From positions 1,057,501-1,121,500 of the forward strand of contig NZ_CP030862.1 in NCBI RefSeq assembly GCF_003325375.1: DNA of 64,000 bases, in the 5' to 3' direction. Position 1 is the first letter of the stretch, and every line of letters begins with the position of its first letter. This document shows positions 43,593 through 52,112 of this stretch, piece after piece. This DNA is from Streptomyces globosus (GTDB lineage: Bacteria; Actinomycetota; Actinomycetes; Streptomycetales; Streptomycetaceae). The notes under the pieces were generated by a model. That model was given only the letters and a program-made list of their open reading frames with translations. It ran no database searches and was not told the DNA's origin. Both the position numbers and the translations under genes were made by a program.

Positions 43593-43629
43593 CTGATGCC
43601 CTCGCTGCCCGTGGCAGCGAGGGCATCAG
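43593..43629. terminator. Terminator of the HAD-like gene
   Basis: A 17-bp perfect stem, CTGATGCCCTCGCTGCC and complement, with a 3-nt loop lies 4 bp beyond the HAD stop. The stretch 43454-43592 has only a degraded Ala-rich plus-strand frame (residue pattern [29 protein letters not shown]). Confidence 0.88.
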
Positions 43630-43632
43630 TCG

Positions 43633-44178
43633 TCAGGAGGCACGGGCTGAGGGCAACCGCGCGACCCACCTCGTCACCTCGGTCAGGTGGCCGGACTGCA
43701 GCCCTCGGTGTGGGTCGGGCTGCACGAGAAGGGTCGCCGCTCCACGGGCGGTGCGCTCGGCCGCCCAGGCGTGGTCGTGGCCGGTGAAGTCGTCGTCGAT
43801 CCAGACGGCGGGGGCGTCGCCGAGCCAGGCGTCGACGTGGTCTCGTTTCCACAGGTAGCCGTTGGGGTGGCTGGTGGTGATCTGCGGACGCGGGAGGTCG
43901 ACGTGCGGCAGGGGCGGGAGGCCCAGGAGGGGGCCGATGAGGGTGGTGGCGTCCTGGCGCCAGCTGGTGCACCAGACGGGGGTGACCAGGCCGGTGCGGA
44001 TGATGTCCATAAGCAGGTGGCCGTGGTCGGGATTGAGCCAGACGGTGACCGGGTTGTCGGCGCTGCGGTCGGCGGGCACGACGTCGTGGCGGGCGTGGGT
44101 GGCCGGGGTCGAGCCGTGCTCGTCGGGGAAGGGTATGAGGACGCCGTCGATGTCGAGGAGCAGGTAGGGCGGGCGCAT
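43633..44178 (-). CDS. HAD-like hydrolase
   Basis: A 181-residue HAD-superfamily protein. Motif I is [12 protein letters not shown] (Asp9, Asp11). A middle segment ([28 protein letters not shown]) corresponds to motif II with its Thr/Ser, and the late acidic motif IV is [16 protein letters not shown]. It lacks a large cap domain, so it may act on a large or protein-bound phosphate. It is the last of a minus-strand series of four genes on the island, 30 bp after the methyltransferase stop, and is followed by a strong terminator. Confidence 0.75.
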   Translation of the reverse strand: MRPPYLLLDIDGVLIPFPDEHGSTPATHARHDVVPADRSADNPVTVWLNPDHGHLLMDIIRTGLVTPVWCTSWRQDATTLIGPLLGLPPLPHVDLPRPQITTSHPNGYLWKRDHVDAWLGDAPAVWIDDDFTGHDHAWAAERTARGAATLLVQPDPHRGLQSGHLTEVTRWVARLPSARAS

Positions 44179-44208
44179 CGGTCCTCCATAGTCCGGATGA
44201 AGCGGATG

Positions 44209-44901
44209 TCAGAGCTTGCGGGCGCGGATCAGCAGGGTGGTGGGCCAGTGGCCCATGCGGGGGTCGTGGAACTCCTGGGCTGAGGTGAGCCAGAAGCCCG
44301 CCTGGCTGAGGTGCTTCTCCCAGCGGTCCGTGGAGAACTCCCACCGGGCGATGGGGAGCCGGGTGCGGTCGGGCAGGGTGACGTAATCGCGGCGGGGCCG
44401 GTCGTCGCCCGAGGGGCTCCGGCCGCCGCGCTGCGGGTGGGGGATGGAGAAGGCGAGCACTCTTCCGGGCGTGAGGCGGTGGGCGATGGCCGGCAGCAGG
44501 AGTCCAGGGGCGACCAGGCCGACGGCGCCGAAGACGGAGTAGACCGCGTCGAACTGTTCGTCGGAGGCGTGCAGGTAGTGGAGGGCGTGGCCGGCGACGA
44601 AGGTGAGGTTGTTCAGCCGTCCGTAGTGGGAGCGGGCGCGGCGGACCTGGAGGCCGACCAGGTCGACGCCCGTGACGTGGGCGCCGTGACGGGTGGCGAG
44701 GTGGGCGGCGTTGTGGCCGGGGCCGCAGCCGAGTTCCAGGAGGCGCTTGCCGCGCAGGTCGGGGCCGAGGACGTCAGCTCCGGGCCCCTGGCCGGGTCTC
44801 GTGGTCCATTCCATCCGTGCGGGTACGGAAAGCGGTTCGGCGAGACCAGCGGCGGTGCGCTGGAGGGCGTGGGCGTGCCAGGGGGATGCCTGGGCGAGCA
44901 C
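44209..44901 (-). CDS. Class I SAM-dependent methyltransferase
   Basis: A 230-residue methyltransferase. Motif I is KRLLELGCGPGHNAAHLATRHGAHVTGVDLVGLQVRRARSHYG, then LTFVAGHALHYL and FDAVYSVFGAVGLVAPGLLLPAIAHRLTPGRVLAFSIPHPQ. The tail (WEFSTDRWEKHLSQAGFWLTSAQEFHDPRMGHWPTTLLIRARK) is typical of small-molecule methyltransferases. GTG at 44901 is chosen because it follows the phosphotransferase stop by 1 bp. The substrate is unknown. The operon neighbours suggest a phosphorylated small molecule. Confidence 0.8.
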   Translation of the reverse strand: MLAQASPWHAHALQRTAAGLAEPLSVPARMEWTTRPGQGPGADVLGPDLRGKRLLELGCGPGHNAAHLATRHGAHVTGVDLVGLQVRRARSHYGRLNNLTFVAGHALHYLHASDEQFDAVYSVFGAVGLVAPGLLLPAIAHRLTPGRVLAFSIPHPQRGGRSPSGDDRPRRDYVTLPDRTRLPIARWEFSTDRWEKHLSQAGFWLTSAQEFHDPRMGHWPTTLLIRARKL

Positions 44902-44902
44902 G

Positions 44903-45814
44903 TCAGATCTCCAGGAGGTGGAGAACGTCGGTGAGGTGGCGGCGGACAGCCTTGATGTAGGCGGGGTCGGTGGCCGGGTCGTTGATCCAGCGGATGGACT
45001 GCTCCATGAACCACTCGACGGCCCACATGCGGTGCCAGCCCAGGGCCCAGTTCTCGGCGGTGAGCCCGCCGCGCGGGGCGAGGGCGTCGGGGGTGCCGCC
45101 GGCCGTGACGTACTGCTCCAGGAAGACGCGCAGGCGGACGGGGTGCAGGGGCTCGATGGTGCCGTGCCAGCTGGCGAGGTCGAGCAGGCCGGGGCCGGTG
45201 AAGGCGCGGGCGAAATCAAGCAGCCGCCAGCCGCGCTCGCCGATGTGGAGGCTGGTGGGGTGGAACTCGGAGTGCACCCAGCCGAAGGGGGCGATGGTCG
45301 CTCCGGCCGAGCGGGCCTCGGCGGCCTGGGCGATCCGGTCGAGGGCGTCCTCGACGTCGTTGGCGTCCTGCCACCGGTCGGCCTTGCGCAGCCGTTCGAG
45401 GTGCTCCAGTGCCCGGGCCGGCAGGGTCCGCAGCCGGTCCTGATCGAGGACGGGCAAGGGTGGAGCCGTGCGGGTGCCGTGCAGGACCACGGCCGCGGCG
45501 ACGCCGTCGAGGTCGTCGGCCTCGCGTACGGAGGGTCCGAGGTCCTCCATGAGCATGCCCAGCCAGCCGTCCAGGACGGCGGAGGCGTGGACCCGGGGGA
45601 CGGGTACCCCGAGGGTGTGGGCCAGGCGGAGGGCCTGGTCCTCGCTGTCGAACGGCTTCTTGGCGTACTTGAAGATGGCCGTGGAGCCGTCGGGCGAGGT
45701 CACGCGCTCGACGCCGGACATGGACCACACGCGTACCTCCTCCCGTACGGCGGTGGTCTGGCCGGTAGCGGTGAGCAGGTTGTCGAGGAGTTCGGCGCTG
45801 GGGTTCGTGGTCAC
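44903..45814 (-). CDS. Aminoglycoside-phosphotransferase-like kinase
   Basis: A 303-residue protein with an APH/choline-kinase fold. The ATP-binding Lys lies in TSPDGSTAIFKYAKK (near residue 50). The catalytic loop reads GWVHSEFHPTSLHIGERGWRLLDFARA; the usual HGDxHxxN reads HSEFHPTS, with Glu for Asp and Ser for Asn. Metal-site DFARA replaces IDWE/D. These changes may alter or reduce kinase activity. It is upstream of the methyltransferase and HAD genes. It could modify a drug, a nucleoside or an unknown metabolite. No antibiotic specificity can be read. Confidence 0.72.
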   Translation of the reverse strand: MTTNPSAELLDNLLTATGQTTAVREEVRVWSMSGVERVTSPDGSTAIFKYAKKPFDSEDQALRLAHTLGVPVPRVHASAVLDGWLGMLMEDLGPSVREADDLDGVAAAVVLHGTRTAPPLPVLDQDRLRTLPARALEHLERLRKADRWQDANDVEDALDRIAQAAEARSAGATIAPFGWVHSEFHPTSLHIGERGWRLLDFARAFTGPGLLDLASWHGTIEPLHPVRLRVFLEQYVTAGGTPDALAPRGGLTAENWALGWHRMWAVEWFMEQSIRWINDPATDPAYIKAVRRHLTDVLHLLEI

Positions 45815-45840
45815 GGGAGGGCTCCGGGGAGATGGTGGCG

Positions 45841-45875
45841 TCCGGGGCGGGCGAGGGATGCCGGCCCGCCCCGGA
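45841..45875. terminator. Terminator-like hairpin between the unknown and kinase genes
   Basis: A 12-bp stem, TCCGGGGCGGGC and complement, with an 11-nt loop. It lies after the stop of the 45891-46640 gene and before the kinase start, so it may attenuate the operon. Confidence 0.65.
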
Positions 45876-45890
45876 GCCTGATCGGGTGGG

Positions 45891-46640
45891 TTACGCGGCG
45901 GGGTTCACGCGGTGGGCGTAGACCTGCTCGATCCAGCCCGCCTTGAACGCGGCGAGGTCGTCGCGGAAGTTCGCCATCGAGGCACCGTAGGGCGCGACCA
46001 CGCCGCCGGACTGGTCCGGCACGGACTGGCAGCCGTGCACGAGCCGGCCACCGAGCGCGGCGTGGGCCTTGATGGACTCGATCCGGCGGTGCTCGTTGAA
46101 CCAGCCGCCGTGGTAGACCTCGTCGAGCATCCCGCCCGTCTCGTCGTCCAGGTCGAAGACGACGGAGGTGGCGGCGGGGAAGAACCAGCACGGGCCGACG
46201 TTGGAGATGTGCCCATCCAGCTCGACCTTGTTGAGCGCCATGAGCGTGGCGGCCTCGCGGAGCATCCGCAGGTGGTCGGCGGTGATCTGCGGCAGGCCGA
46301 GGCCGGCCAGGTGCTCGTCGCGGAAGAGGTACGCGTACACCTCGTACGCGGTGGCCAGAACGCGGGCCGCATCGGAGGTGGACTCGCTGTGCTGCTTGAT
46401 GAAGTCGAGCGCGAGCTGCTCGACCGCGCTCTCGGTCGTCTCGTCCACGTCGAGGAGCTGGGACTTGACCAGCTCCCAGTCGGCGACGAGCCACGTGCTC
46501 GACTCGAAGCGGAAGAAGTACTCGGCCGGGTCGATGGTGATGCGCCGGCCGTCGACCTGGATGCCCGGCAGGCGGCTCCAGCGCGGGTCGAACGCCTCGG
46601 GCAGCTCGACCGTGATGGCCGTGGTGTCGATGGTGGTCAC
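45891..46640 (-). CDS. Unrecognised 249-residue protein
   Basis: Not recognised. The protein is acidic and soluble, with no signal or membrane segment. Its parts are VELPEAFDPRWSRLPGIQVDGRRITIDPAEYFFRFESSTWLVADWELVK, then a helical SAVEQLALDFIKQHSESTSDAARVLATAYEVYAYLFRDEHL, then VGPCWFFPAATSVVFDLDDETGGMLDEVYHGGWFNEHRRIESI. GTG at 46640 is chosen because the sequence becomes typical there. It is the first gene of the leftward set and is divergent from an HTH-TPR gene, so that regulator may control it. A small-molecule enzyme is possible but not shown. Confidence 0.6.
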   Translation of the reverse strand: MTTIDTTAITVELPEAFDPRWSRLPGIQVDGRRITIDPAEYFFRFESSTWLVADWELVKSQLLDVDETTESAVEQLALDFIKQHSESTSDAARVLATAYEVYAYLFRDEHLAGLGLPQITADHLRMLREAATLMALNKVELDGHISNVGPCWFFPAATSVVFDLDDETGGMLDEVYHGGWFNEHRRIESIKAHAALGGRLVHGCQSVPDQSGGVVAPYGASMANFRDDLAAFKAGWIEQVYAHRVNPAA

Positions 46641-46863
46641 CGTGTCTCCGTCTCTGATTGGCCAGGTTCGGGCACAGGAATGCCCGAGCCCGGTCTGGGC
46701 GTACGGAACTTCGGGGTGCCGCCCGGACCAAGGGGGAGCCTGGATCACGGTCGTGCCGTTCCGGGCGGCTGCTGATAAGTGAACCTGTGGTCACGCTCAG
46801 TGGGTACGGTGGAAGGCAGTTGAAGCGGTATACGCGGTTTACAGCTCCGGAGTGGAGGCGATC

Positions 46864-48219
46864 GTGGCGGCGCAGAGAGAACCCAACTCCTGTCTGCGCG
46901 ACGTCATCGCGGCGGTCGGCTGCACCTACGAGGCTCTCGCCAGAGACGTGCGGCGCATCGCCGCCGAGAACGGCGAGATCCTCCAGACCAACAAGTCGGC
47001 CATCTCGCACTGGGTGAACGGCACCCGTGCCCCGTCCGGCCGGGTAGGTCATTACCTCGCCGAGGCGCTGTCCCGCCGAGTGGGGCGCACGGTCACCCAG
47101 ACCGAGATCGGCCTCCAGGCCAGCGATGACGAAGCGCCGGCGGAATCCGACCCTGTCCTCGCCGCCACCGACCTGGGCCGCGCCGACGTCGAGCGCCGCC
47201 GCTTCCTCGCCATCGCGGCCTTCACCACTGCCGGCGTCGCCATGCCGCTCGGATACGACCACGAAGCCACCGCCCGCATGCTCCGCGCCCGCACCGGCAC
47301 GTCCGTGGTCGGGGCGGAGGACGTGGACGTCGTACGGCAGATCACGGCGGCCTTCAGCGCCGCCGACGAGCGCCTCGGCGGCGGGCACGGCCTGACCACC
47401 GTCACCGCGTACCTCGCCGACACAGCCGCCCCCATGCTGCGCGGACGCTTCCCCAGCGAAGCCTTACGCCGGGCCGCCTTCGGCGCCGTCGCCGAACTCG
47501 CCTACCTCGCAGGGTGGAAGCACCACGACCTCGGCCAGGAAGGCGCCGCCCAGCGCTACTACCAGGTCGGCTACAAGCTCGCCTGCGAAGCCGACCCCCA
47601 CGGCCACGCCGCCTGGATGATGCGCGCCCTCGCCCACCAGGCCCTCAGCCTCAAGCAGCCCCACCACTGCGTCGACCTCGTCGAAGGCGCCCTGCAGCGC
47701 GGCCTCGGCCACGTCGACGGCCAGACTGAGGCCCTCCTCCACATCACCCACGCCCGCGCCTACGCAGCCACCGACGAGAACTCGTCGGCCGCACGCGCCC
47801 TGCTCGCCGCCGAGGATGCCCTCCTCCGTGACGACGACCCCCAACCCAGCTACTCCCGCGTCAGTGGCCCCGCCGCCGGCACCGTGGCCAGCCATACCGC
47901 CCGCACCTTGACCGACCTGGCCGACCACATCGGCACCGAGCAACAGCATCGAGACGCCCTCACCCGCTGGGACCCCGAGAAGTACAAGCGCGTCCACGCC
48001 CTCACCCACGCCGACCTCGGCGACAGCCTCGCCGCCCAGGCCCGCGCCGACGAAGCCGTCGCCGCATGGACCCAGGCCCTGGTCCTTATGGAAGGCATGA
48101 CCTCCGACCGCACCCGCAAGGCGATCACCTCAATCCGCTCCACCCTCGCGGTCTACCAGCGGCGCAAAGTGCCCGGCGCCGCCGATCTCGCTCGCCGCGC
48201 CCGCGAGGCCCTCGCCTAA
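46864..48219 (+). CDS. HTH regulator with TPR-like repeat domain
   Basis: A 451-residue protein. The N-terminal HTH-like region reads LRDVIAAVGCTYEALARDVRRIAAENGEILQTNKSAISHWVNGTRAPSGRVGHYLAEALSRRVGR. A short hydrophobic RRRFLAIAAFTTAGVAMPLGY follows, then helical tandem repeats (RYYQVGYKLACEADPHGHAAWMMRALAHQALSLKQPHHCVDLVEGAL). This is a common streptomycete signalling regulator type. GTG at 46864 has GGAGG upstream. It is followed by a Nudix gene 34 bp later and divergent from the unknown gene at 46640. Confidence 0.8.
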   Translation: MAAQREPNSCLRDVIAAVGCTYEALARDVRRIAAENGEILQTNKSAISHWVNGTRAPSGRVGHYLAEALSRRVGRTVTQTEIGLQASDDEAPAESDPVLAATDLGRADVERRRFLAIAAFTTAGVAMPLGYDHEATARMLRARTGTSVVGAEDVDVVRQITAAFSAADERLGGGHGLTTVTAYLADTAAPMLRGRFPSEALRRAAFGAVAELAYLAGWKHHDLGQEGAAQRYYQVGYKLACEADPHGHAAWMMRALAHQALSLKQPHHCVDLVEGALQRGLGHVDGQTEALLHITHARAYAATDENSSAARALLAAEDALLRDDDPQPSYSRVSGPAAGTVASHTARTLTDLADHIGTEQQHRDALTRWDPEKYKRVHALTHADLGDSLAAQARADEAVAAWTQALVLMEGMTSDRTRKAITSIRSTLAVYQRRKVPGAADLARRAREALA

Positions 48220-48253
48220 CATGCCCAACAACCCGCCCGACGAAGGGAACACC

Positions 48254-48751
48254 GTGGCCCAGCAGACCAACGACCAGCCGAAGGCCCTCAAGCCGGCCCT
48301 GGAATCCATGACCCTGCTGGTCGCTGCCGTCATCGTCCACGACACGGCCACCAACCGCGTCGTCCTCCTCCAGCGCAGCGAGAACGCCAAGTTCGCCCAG
48401 GGCCTGTGGGACCTCCCCGTCGGCAAGAGCGAGCCGGGCGAACCCATCACCGAAACCGCGGTCCGCGAGCTCTACGAGGAGACTGGCCTCACGGTGAAGC
48501 CCGAGTCCCTCAAGGTCGCCCACATCATCCACGGCGCCTGGGGCGTCGAGGCCCCCAACGGCTTCCTCACCGTCGTCTTCGCCGCCCACGACTGGACCGG
48601 CGAACCCGAAAACCGCGAACCCCGCAAGCACGCCCAGGTCTGTTGGGTCGACGCCGACGCCATCCCCGACGAATTCGTGGACACCACAGCCAGCGCCCTC
48701 CACCGGTACCTCGCGGGAGGCCCGCAGGTCTCGCTCGACGGCTGGCGGTAG
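48254..48751 (+). CDS. Nudix hydrolase
   Basis: A 165-residue Nudix enzyme with a complete box, GKSEPGEPITETAVRELYEETGLTV, so a competent pyrophosphohydrolase is expected. GTG at 48254 is chosen for the upstream GAAGGGA; ATG at 48221 in the same frame has no ribosome site and touches the HTH-TPR stop. The C-terminal HDWTGEPENREPRKHAQVCWVDADAIPDEFVDTTASALHRYLAGG resembles the MutT/dihydroneopterin type, but the substrate is unknown. It is probably cotranscribed with the HTH-TPR gene. Confidence 0.85.
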   Translation: MAQQTNDQPKALKPALESMTLLVAAVIVHDTATNRVVLLQRSENAKFAQGLWDLPVGKSEPGEPITETAVRELYEETGLTVKPESLKVAHIIHGAWGVEAPNGFLTVVFAAHDWTGEPENREPRKHAQVCWVDADAIPDEFVDTTASALHRYLAGGPQVSLDGWR

Positions 48752-48862
48752 AGCGCCAAATGCGGCTTGGGTGAGCCCTTCGCCGTACCCACTCGGCACC
48801 CGAGCCGACCGCGTGATTACCAACAGTCCGAAACATCAACCCGCGTACTGGCATCGCACGGG

Positions 48863-49212
48863 AGGGTCAAAGGGGAATACACAGGGGTGTCGTCAATGCG
48901 TTCCACAACGTCAACTGCCGCCCTGCCTCCGAGGGCGGACATCGACGCGCGAACCGTGACGAGCCGGTCCCGCAGCCGACGGGACTCCATGCTCTCCATG
49001 GTGTCGAGCATGGCCATCACGGTTCCCGCTGCCAGTTCGGGGCTGCCGCCACGCAACTGGCAGCCCGAGAGGGGCGCCAGTGGACCCGGCCCCGCTCGTG
49101 TGTCTGCACCGCGACGGCCTCGGCCGCATACGTCTCAGCAGCCGCCGTGTCGCCGAGCCGCGTGAGCGCGTCGGCGAGGTTCGCCTCAAGCAGCCCCGCC
49201 TGAATGTAGCCA
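48863..49212 (-). pseudogene. C-terminal relic of an HTH-TPR-type regulator
   Basis: Reading leftward from 49212, two shifted frames give GYIQAGLLEANLADALTRLGDTAAAETYAAEAVAVQTHERGRVH and then LRGGSPELAAGTVMAMLDTMESMESRRLRDRLVTVRASMSALGG. These are typical ends of TPR-type regulators. A frameshift near 49080 breaks them, and the upstream part is cut by the sodN repeat. The rest of 48752-49220 holds nothing else. Confidence 0.7.
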
Positions 49213-49220
49213 GTCTCGGC

Positions 49221-49404
49221 GCTGTGGAGCGACTACTTCAAGCCCCCGCACTTCGAGAAGTACCCGCAGCTGCACACCCTGGTCAACGACACCCTGAAGG
49301 GGCACTCGGCCGCCAAGGCGTCGAACGACCCGGCGACCGGCCAGAAGGCCCTCGACCTGATCGCCGAGATCGACCGCATCTTCTGGGAGACCAAGGCCGC
49401 CTGA
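49221..49404 (+). pseudogene. sodN': Displaced native sodN 3' end (right direct repeat)
   Basis: It codes for [60 protein letters not shown], the last 60 residues of Ni-SOD, without start or nickel hook. It is near-identical to 43059-43242 and is followed by a terminator-like hairpin. It marks the right end of the island and is not functional as a gene. Confidence 0.92.
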
Positions 49405-49420
49405 GCCGCGTCTCTTACGG

Positions 49421-49444
49421 CCCCCTTCCGGCCCCGGGAGGGGG
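49421..49444. terminator. Probable native sodN terminator
   Basis: CCCCCTTCC and GGGAGGGGG flank a GGCCCC loop, 17 bp after the displaced sodN stop. No comparable hairpin follows the functional sodN. Confidence 0.65.
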
Positions 49445-49461
49445 TTCTTGCGTATTCGGCC

Positions 49462-50316
49462 CTACCGCTGGAGGGCTGCAATGGCCTCGACGATCAACGC
49501 GCGAGCGTCCGGGCCGTATACCGCCATCCGCCGGAGCTCTGCGAATGCCCGCTCGTACAGCGCGATCTCGCCTGGTTGGGTCACTGTCACCCGGGCAGCG
49601 AGAAGCTCCACCGACACCAGGGTGTCGTCGTACATGTGGAACGTCTCCAACGGCCACTGTGTGCGCTGCTGCCGTGCCATGGGGATGATGCCTACCGAGA
49701 CGGCGGGCATGGCCGCGGCCGTCAGGAGATACCCCAGCTGGGCCGCCATTGCCTCGGGGTCGGCGAGCTGGTAGCGGAGCGCGGATTCCTCGACGACGAT
49801 GACGAATCGACGGCCCTGCTCGCGCAGGATGGCGTTGCGCTCCATGCGGGCCGCAACAGCATCGGCCACGTCGTCGGGGATCTCGCGAAACTTCGAGATC
49901 GCGCGGAGCAACCCGGTGGCGTAGCCCTCGGCCTGGAGCAGCCCTGGTACCAGGGTCGCGGAGTAGACGCGGAAGAGGCGGGTCGAGAGGAACAGGGGAA
50001 CGTAGCTCTGCTGCAGTTGCCGCAGGCCAGTGCGGACTCGGCGCCGCCACTCGACGTAGAGGGATTCTGCCGTTTGTGACGAGGCGACGATGTCGGGGGC
50101 CTGCTCTGGCACCCCGCACGCTGCGCACCACCGGCGGATGTCGTCTGGCGACGGCGGAGTGACCGCGTTCTCGATGCGGCTGGACTTGGAGTGCGTCCAG
50201 CCGCACCGTCCGCCGAGTTCCAGCCCGGTGAGCCCCGCCTCCACGTGCAGGCCGCGCAGCCGCTGAGCCACTGCTCGGCGGGCGGCCTGCGCTGCTGAGG
50301 AGGGGGACGCAGGCAC
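49462..50316 (-). CDS. XRE regulator with DUF5753 (Scr1-like)
   Basis: A 284-residue protein with an N-terminal XRE HTH (QRLRGLHVEAGLTGLELGGRCGWTHSKSSRIENAVTPPSPDDIRRWC). It is followed by the DUF5753-type region YVPLFLSTRLFRVYSATLVPGLLQAEGYATGLLRAI, ERNAILREQGRRFVIVVEESALRY and VSVGIIPMARQQRTQWPLETFHMYDD. This regulator class is abundant in Streptomyces and typically pairs with a small DUF397 or DUF6879 protein. Its partner is the gene before it, 4 bp upstream. A toxin-antitoxin-like function is often assumed but unproved. Confidence 0.87.
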   Translation of the reverse strand: MPASPSSAAQAARRAVAQRLRGLHVEAGLTGLELGGRCGWTHSKSSRIENAVTPPSPDDIRRWCAACGVPEQAPDIVASSQTAESLYVEWRRRVRTGLRQLQQSYVPLFLSTRLFRVYSATLVPGLLQAEGYATGLLRAISKFREIPDDVADAVAARMERNAILREQGRRFVIVVEESALRYQLADPEAMAAQLGYLLTAAAMPAVSVGIIPMARQQRTQWPLETFHMYDDTLVSVELLAARVTVTQPGEIALYERAFAELRRMAVYGPDARALIVEAIAALQR

Positions 50317-50320
50317 GGGC

Positions 50321-50851
50321 CTACCTGATCTCGTACCGGCCGTGCGGGATGGCGCGCTCCCACACCGCGCTGAACGCGTCGGCGCACAGCTTGGCGGCGG
50401 CCGGGTCGTCGCTCATCTCGCCGCCGGCGGATGAGCCTTCCCCGGTGAAGTGGTTCCAGCGGACGAGTCGGCCGTCGATGAGCCAGAAGTCGTTCCCCGG
50501 CAGGGCCAGGGTGCTGGCCTGCCGTCTCGGCAGCCAGCGCACTTCCTCCCCGGCCGCTACATTGGTGAACGTCCCGTCGTACAGGAAGCGCGTGTACTCG
50601 CTCACCGGCTCGGAGACGATGCGTGCGCGGCGCACGGCCACGCCGCGGCCCACGGTCGCGGCGACGAGGTCCAGCCAGGGCCGCCACCAGGAGGCCCGAT
50701 CGGCGGGGTTGTGACGGTGGCCGGCCCTCCAGTCGGCGAACGGGCCGGTCTCGTAGTCGACGGCGTACGAGTCGCGCATCTCCAGATGGACGGCCGTGCG
50801 CTCGGCCGAGCCGAGCAGGTCAGGCCAGGTCGGCATGGTCAACGGCATCAC
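50321..50851 (-). CDS. DUF6879-family partner protein
   Basis: A 176-residue protein. It reads DLLGSAERTAVHLEMRDSYAVDYETGPFADWRAGHR, then WLDLVAATVGRGVAVRRARIVSEPVSEYTRFLYDGTFTNVAAGEEVRWLPRRQASTLALPGNDFWLIDGRLVRWNHFTGEG and FSAVWERAIPHGRYEI. This pattern is the family that accompanies XRE-DUF5753 regulators. It lies 4 bp upstream of the regulator and forms an operon with it. The biochemical role is unknown. Confidence 0.8.
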   Translation of the reverse strand: MMPLTMPTWPDLLGSAERTAVHLEMRDSYAVDYETGPFADWRAGHRHNPADRASWWRPWLDLVAATVGRGVAVRRARIVSEPVSEYTRFLYDGTFTNVAAGEEVRWLPRRQASTLALPGNDFWLIDGRLVRWNHFTGEGSSAGGEMSDDPAAAKLCADAFSAVWERAIPHGRYEIR

Positions 50852-50891
50852 ATGCCTCCTTGATCGGCGTCGTCATGGCGACGGGTACCCG

Positions 50892-52112
50892 TCAGTCCAG
50901 TTCCGCAAGTGCGGCAACCAGCAGTCGGCCCTCCGGGGCGCCCTGCCGGAGCAGCAGGCCGCCCGCCCTGTGGAGTTCGCCCCAGGCGTGGGGCCGGCCG
51001 ATCTCGGACGCGTCCGCCAGGACGCTCGTGGCTGTCGTCAGCGCCGCCTCGGGCTCTCCGGCACCGGCGTACGCGCGGGCCAGGCATGCCCCGTACCAGG
51101 CCCGGTCGCGCCGGAAGGCGGGTGTGAACCCGGCGAGTCCTGCCCTCAGGTTCTCGATCGCGCTCCGCCAGTCGCGCAGGTGCAGGTCCGCCATGCCGCG
51201 CTGTGCCGCGAACCAGGACTCGCCGTAGAAGTACAGCCACGGCGGCGCGTCGGTCGCGTTCGCGATGATCAGCTGCGCCTCGTCGAGCCGGCGGTACGCC
51301 GCGTCCGCGTCGCCGTCGAGGGCGTGACCGCGGCCGGCCATCTGCACGGCCAGGCCGCGGGTCGCGTCGCTCGCCCCCGGCGTCGATGCCGCGGCCTCCC
51401 CGAGGCGGATGGTGCGACGGGCCCGCCCGCGGGACCAGGCGACGTGGGCCTTCATGCTCATGGTCGTGGCGGCCATGTCGCCGTGGCCGGATTCGAGGGC
51501 CCAGTCGTAGGAGCGGTCGAACCAGGCGAGGGCCGGCGCCGTGTGGTCCTGGTCCTGCGCCATCCACGCGAGGAACTGCGCGTACTCCGCCATCACCCGC
51601 ACGAGCCTGTCGGCGAGAGGGCCGCGCGCCTTGTCGTAGAGGCCGGCCACCGCCTCGAACTGCTTGGCCACGACGGCGGACATGACCCGGGACCCGAGCG
51701 TGTCCTCGGCCCGGCGGTGCTCGGCCAGCAGGCGCTCCACCGCGCCGAGCGAGGCCGCGTCCAGCCGCATCCCGGATGCGGTGATGTGCCGTAGGCGCTC
51801 CGTGTCCGGATCGGCCACCAGGCCCGGCAGGACGAGGGACGGCAAGGGCATCTCGGCGCCCGCGCCGCCGAGCAGTTCGGCGGGGATGCCGAGGCCCTCG
51901 ATGATGCGCCGGCGGACCTCGACGGAGGTCACCGCGCGCCGCCGGTTCTCGATCGCAGAGATGTCCGGCTGTGCCAGCCCGACGAGGGCGCCGAGCCTGC
52001 TCTGGCTGCTGCGGGTCGCCTTCCGCCACTTCCTCAGCAGCGTCGGCCAGTCCTCGGCTGCGGCGGCTGCGCGCAGGTCGGGGTGCACCCAGACGTCCGA
52101 CTCCGGCTCCAT
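50892..52112 (-). CDS. HTH regulator with TPR-like repeats
   Basis: A 406-residue protein. The XRE HTH is WPTLLRKWRKATRSSQSRLGALVGLAQPDISAIENRRRAVTSVEVRRRIIEGLGI (about residues 22-76). The rest is helical TPR-like repeats (ALAWFDRSYDWALESGHGDMAATTMSMKAHVAW; ALTTATSVLADASEIGRPHAWGELHRAG). ATG at 52112 is chosen because it begins the conserved part; the frame continues upstream. It is divergent from a pair of small zinc-finger-like genes and may control them. Confidence 0.82.
   Translation of the reverse strand: MEPESDVWVHPDLRAAAAAEDWPTLLRKWRKATRSSQSRLGALVGLAQPDISAIENRRRAVTSVEVRRRIIEGLGIPAELLGGAGAEMPLPSLVLPGLVADPDTERLRHITASGMRLDAASLGAVERLLAEHRRAEDTLGSRVMSAVVAKQFEAVAGLYDKARGPLADRLVRVMAEYAQFLAWMAQDQDHTAPALAWFDRSYDWALESGHGDMAATTMSMKAHVAWSRGRARRTIRLGEAAASTPGASDATRGLAVQMAGRGHALDGDADAAYRRLDEAQLIIANATDAPPWLYFYGESWFAAQRGMADLHLRDWRSAIENLRAGLAGFTPAFRRDRAWYGACLARAYAGAGEPEAALTTATSVLADASEIGRPHAWGELHRAGGLLLRQGAPEGRLLVAALAELD

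Larger units (their letters stand above)
43059..49404. mobile_element. Decayed genomic island integrated in sodN
   Basis: Near-identical 184-bp copies of the sodN 3' end border about 6 kb of genes absent from the usual sodN neighbourhood. The left edge carries a tyrosine-integrase relic pointing at the junction. The native sodN terminator-like hairpin follows the right copy (49421-49444), not the left, which places the original 3' end at the right. The island contains six apparently intact genes plus two relics. Confidence 0.8.

Noticed and set aside
49080..49688. Plus-strand open frame running through the sodN fragment
   Set aside because: It reads the sodN fragment in the wrong frame and joins unrelated sequence; the correct frame gives the Ni-SOD tail.
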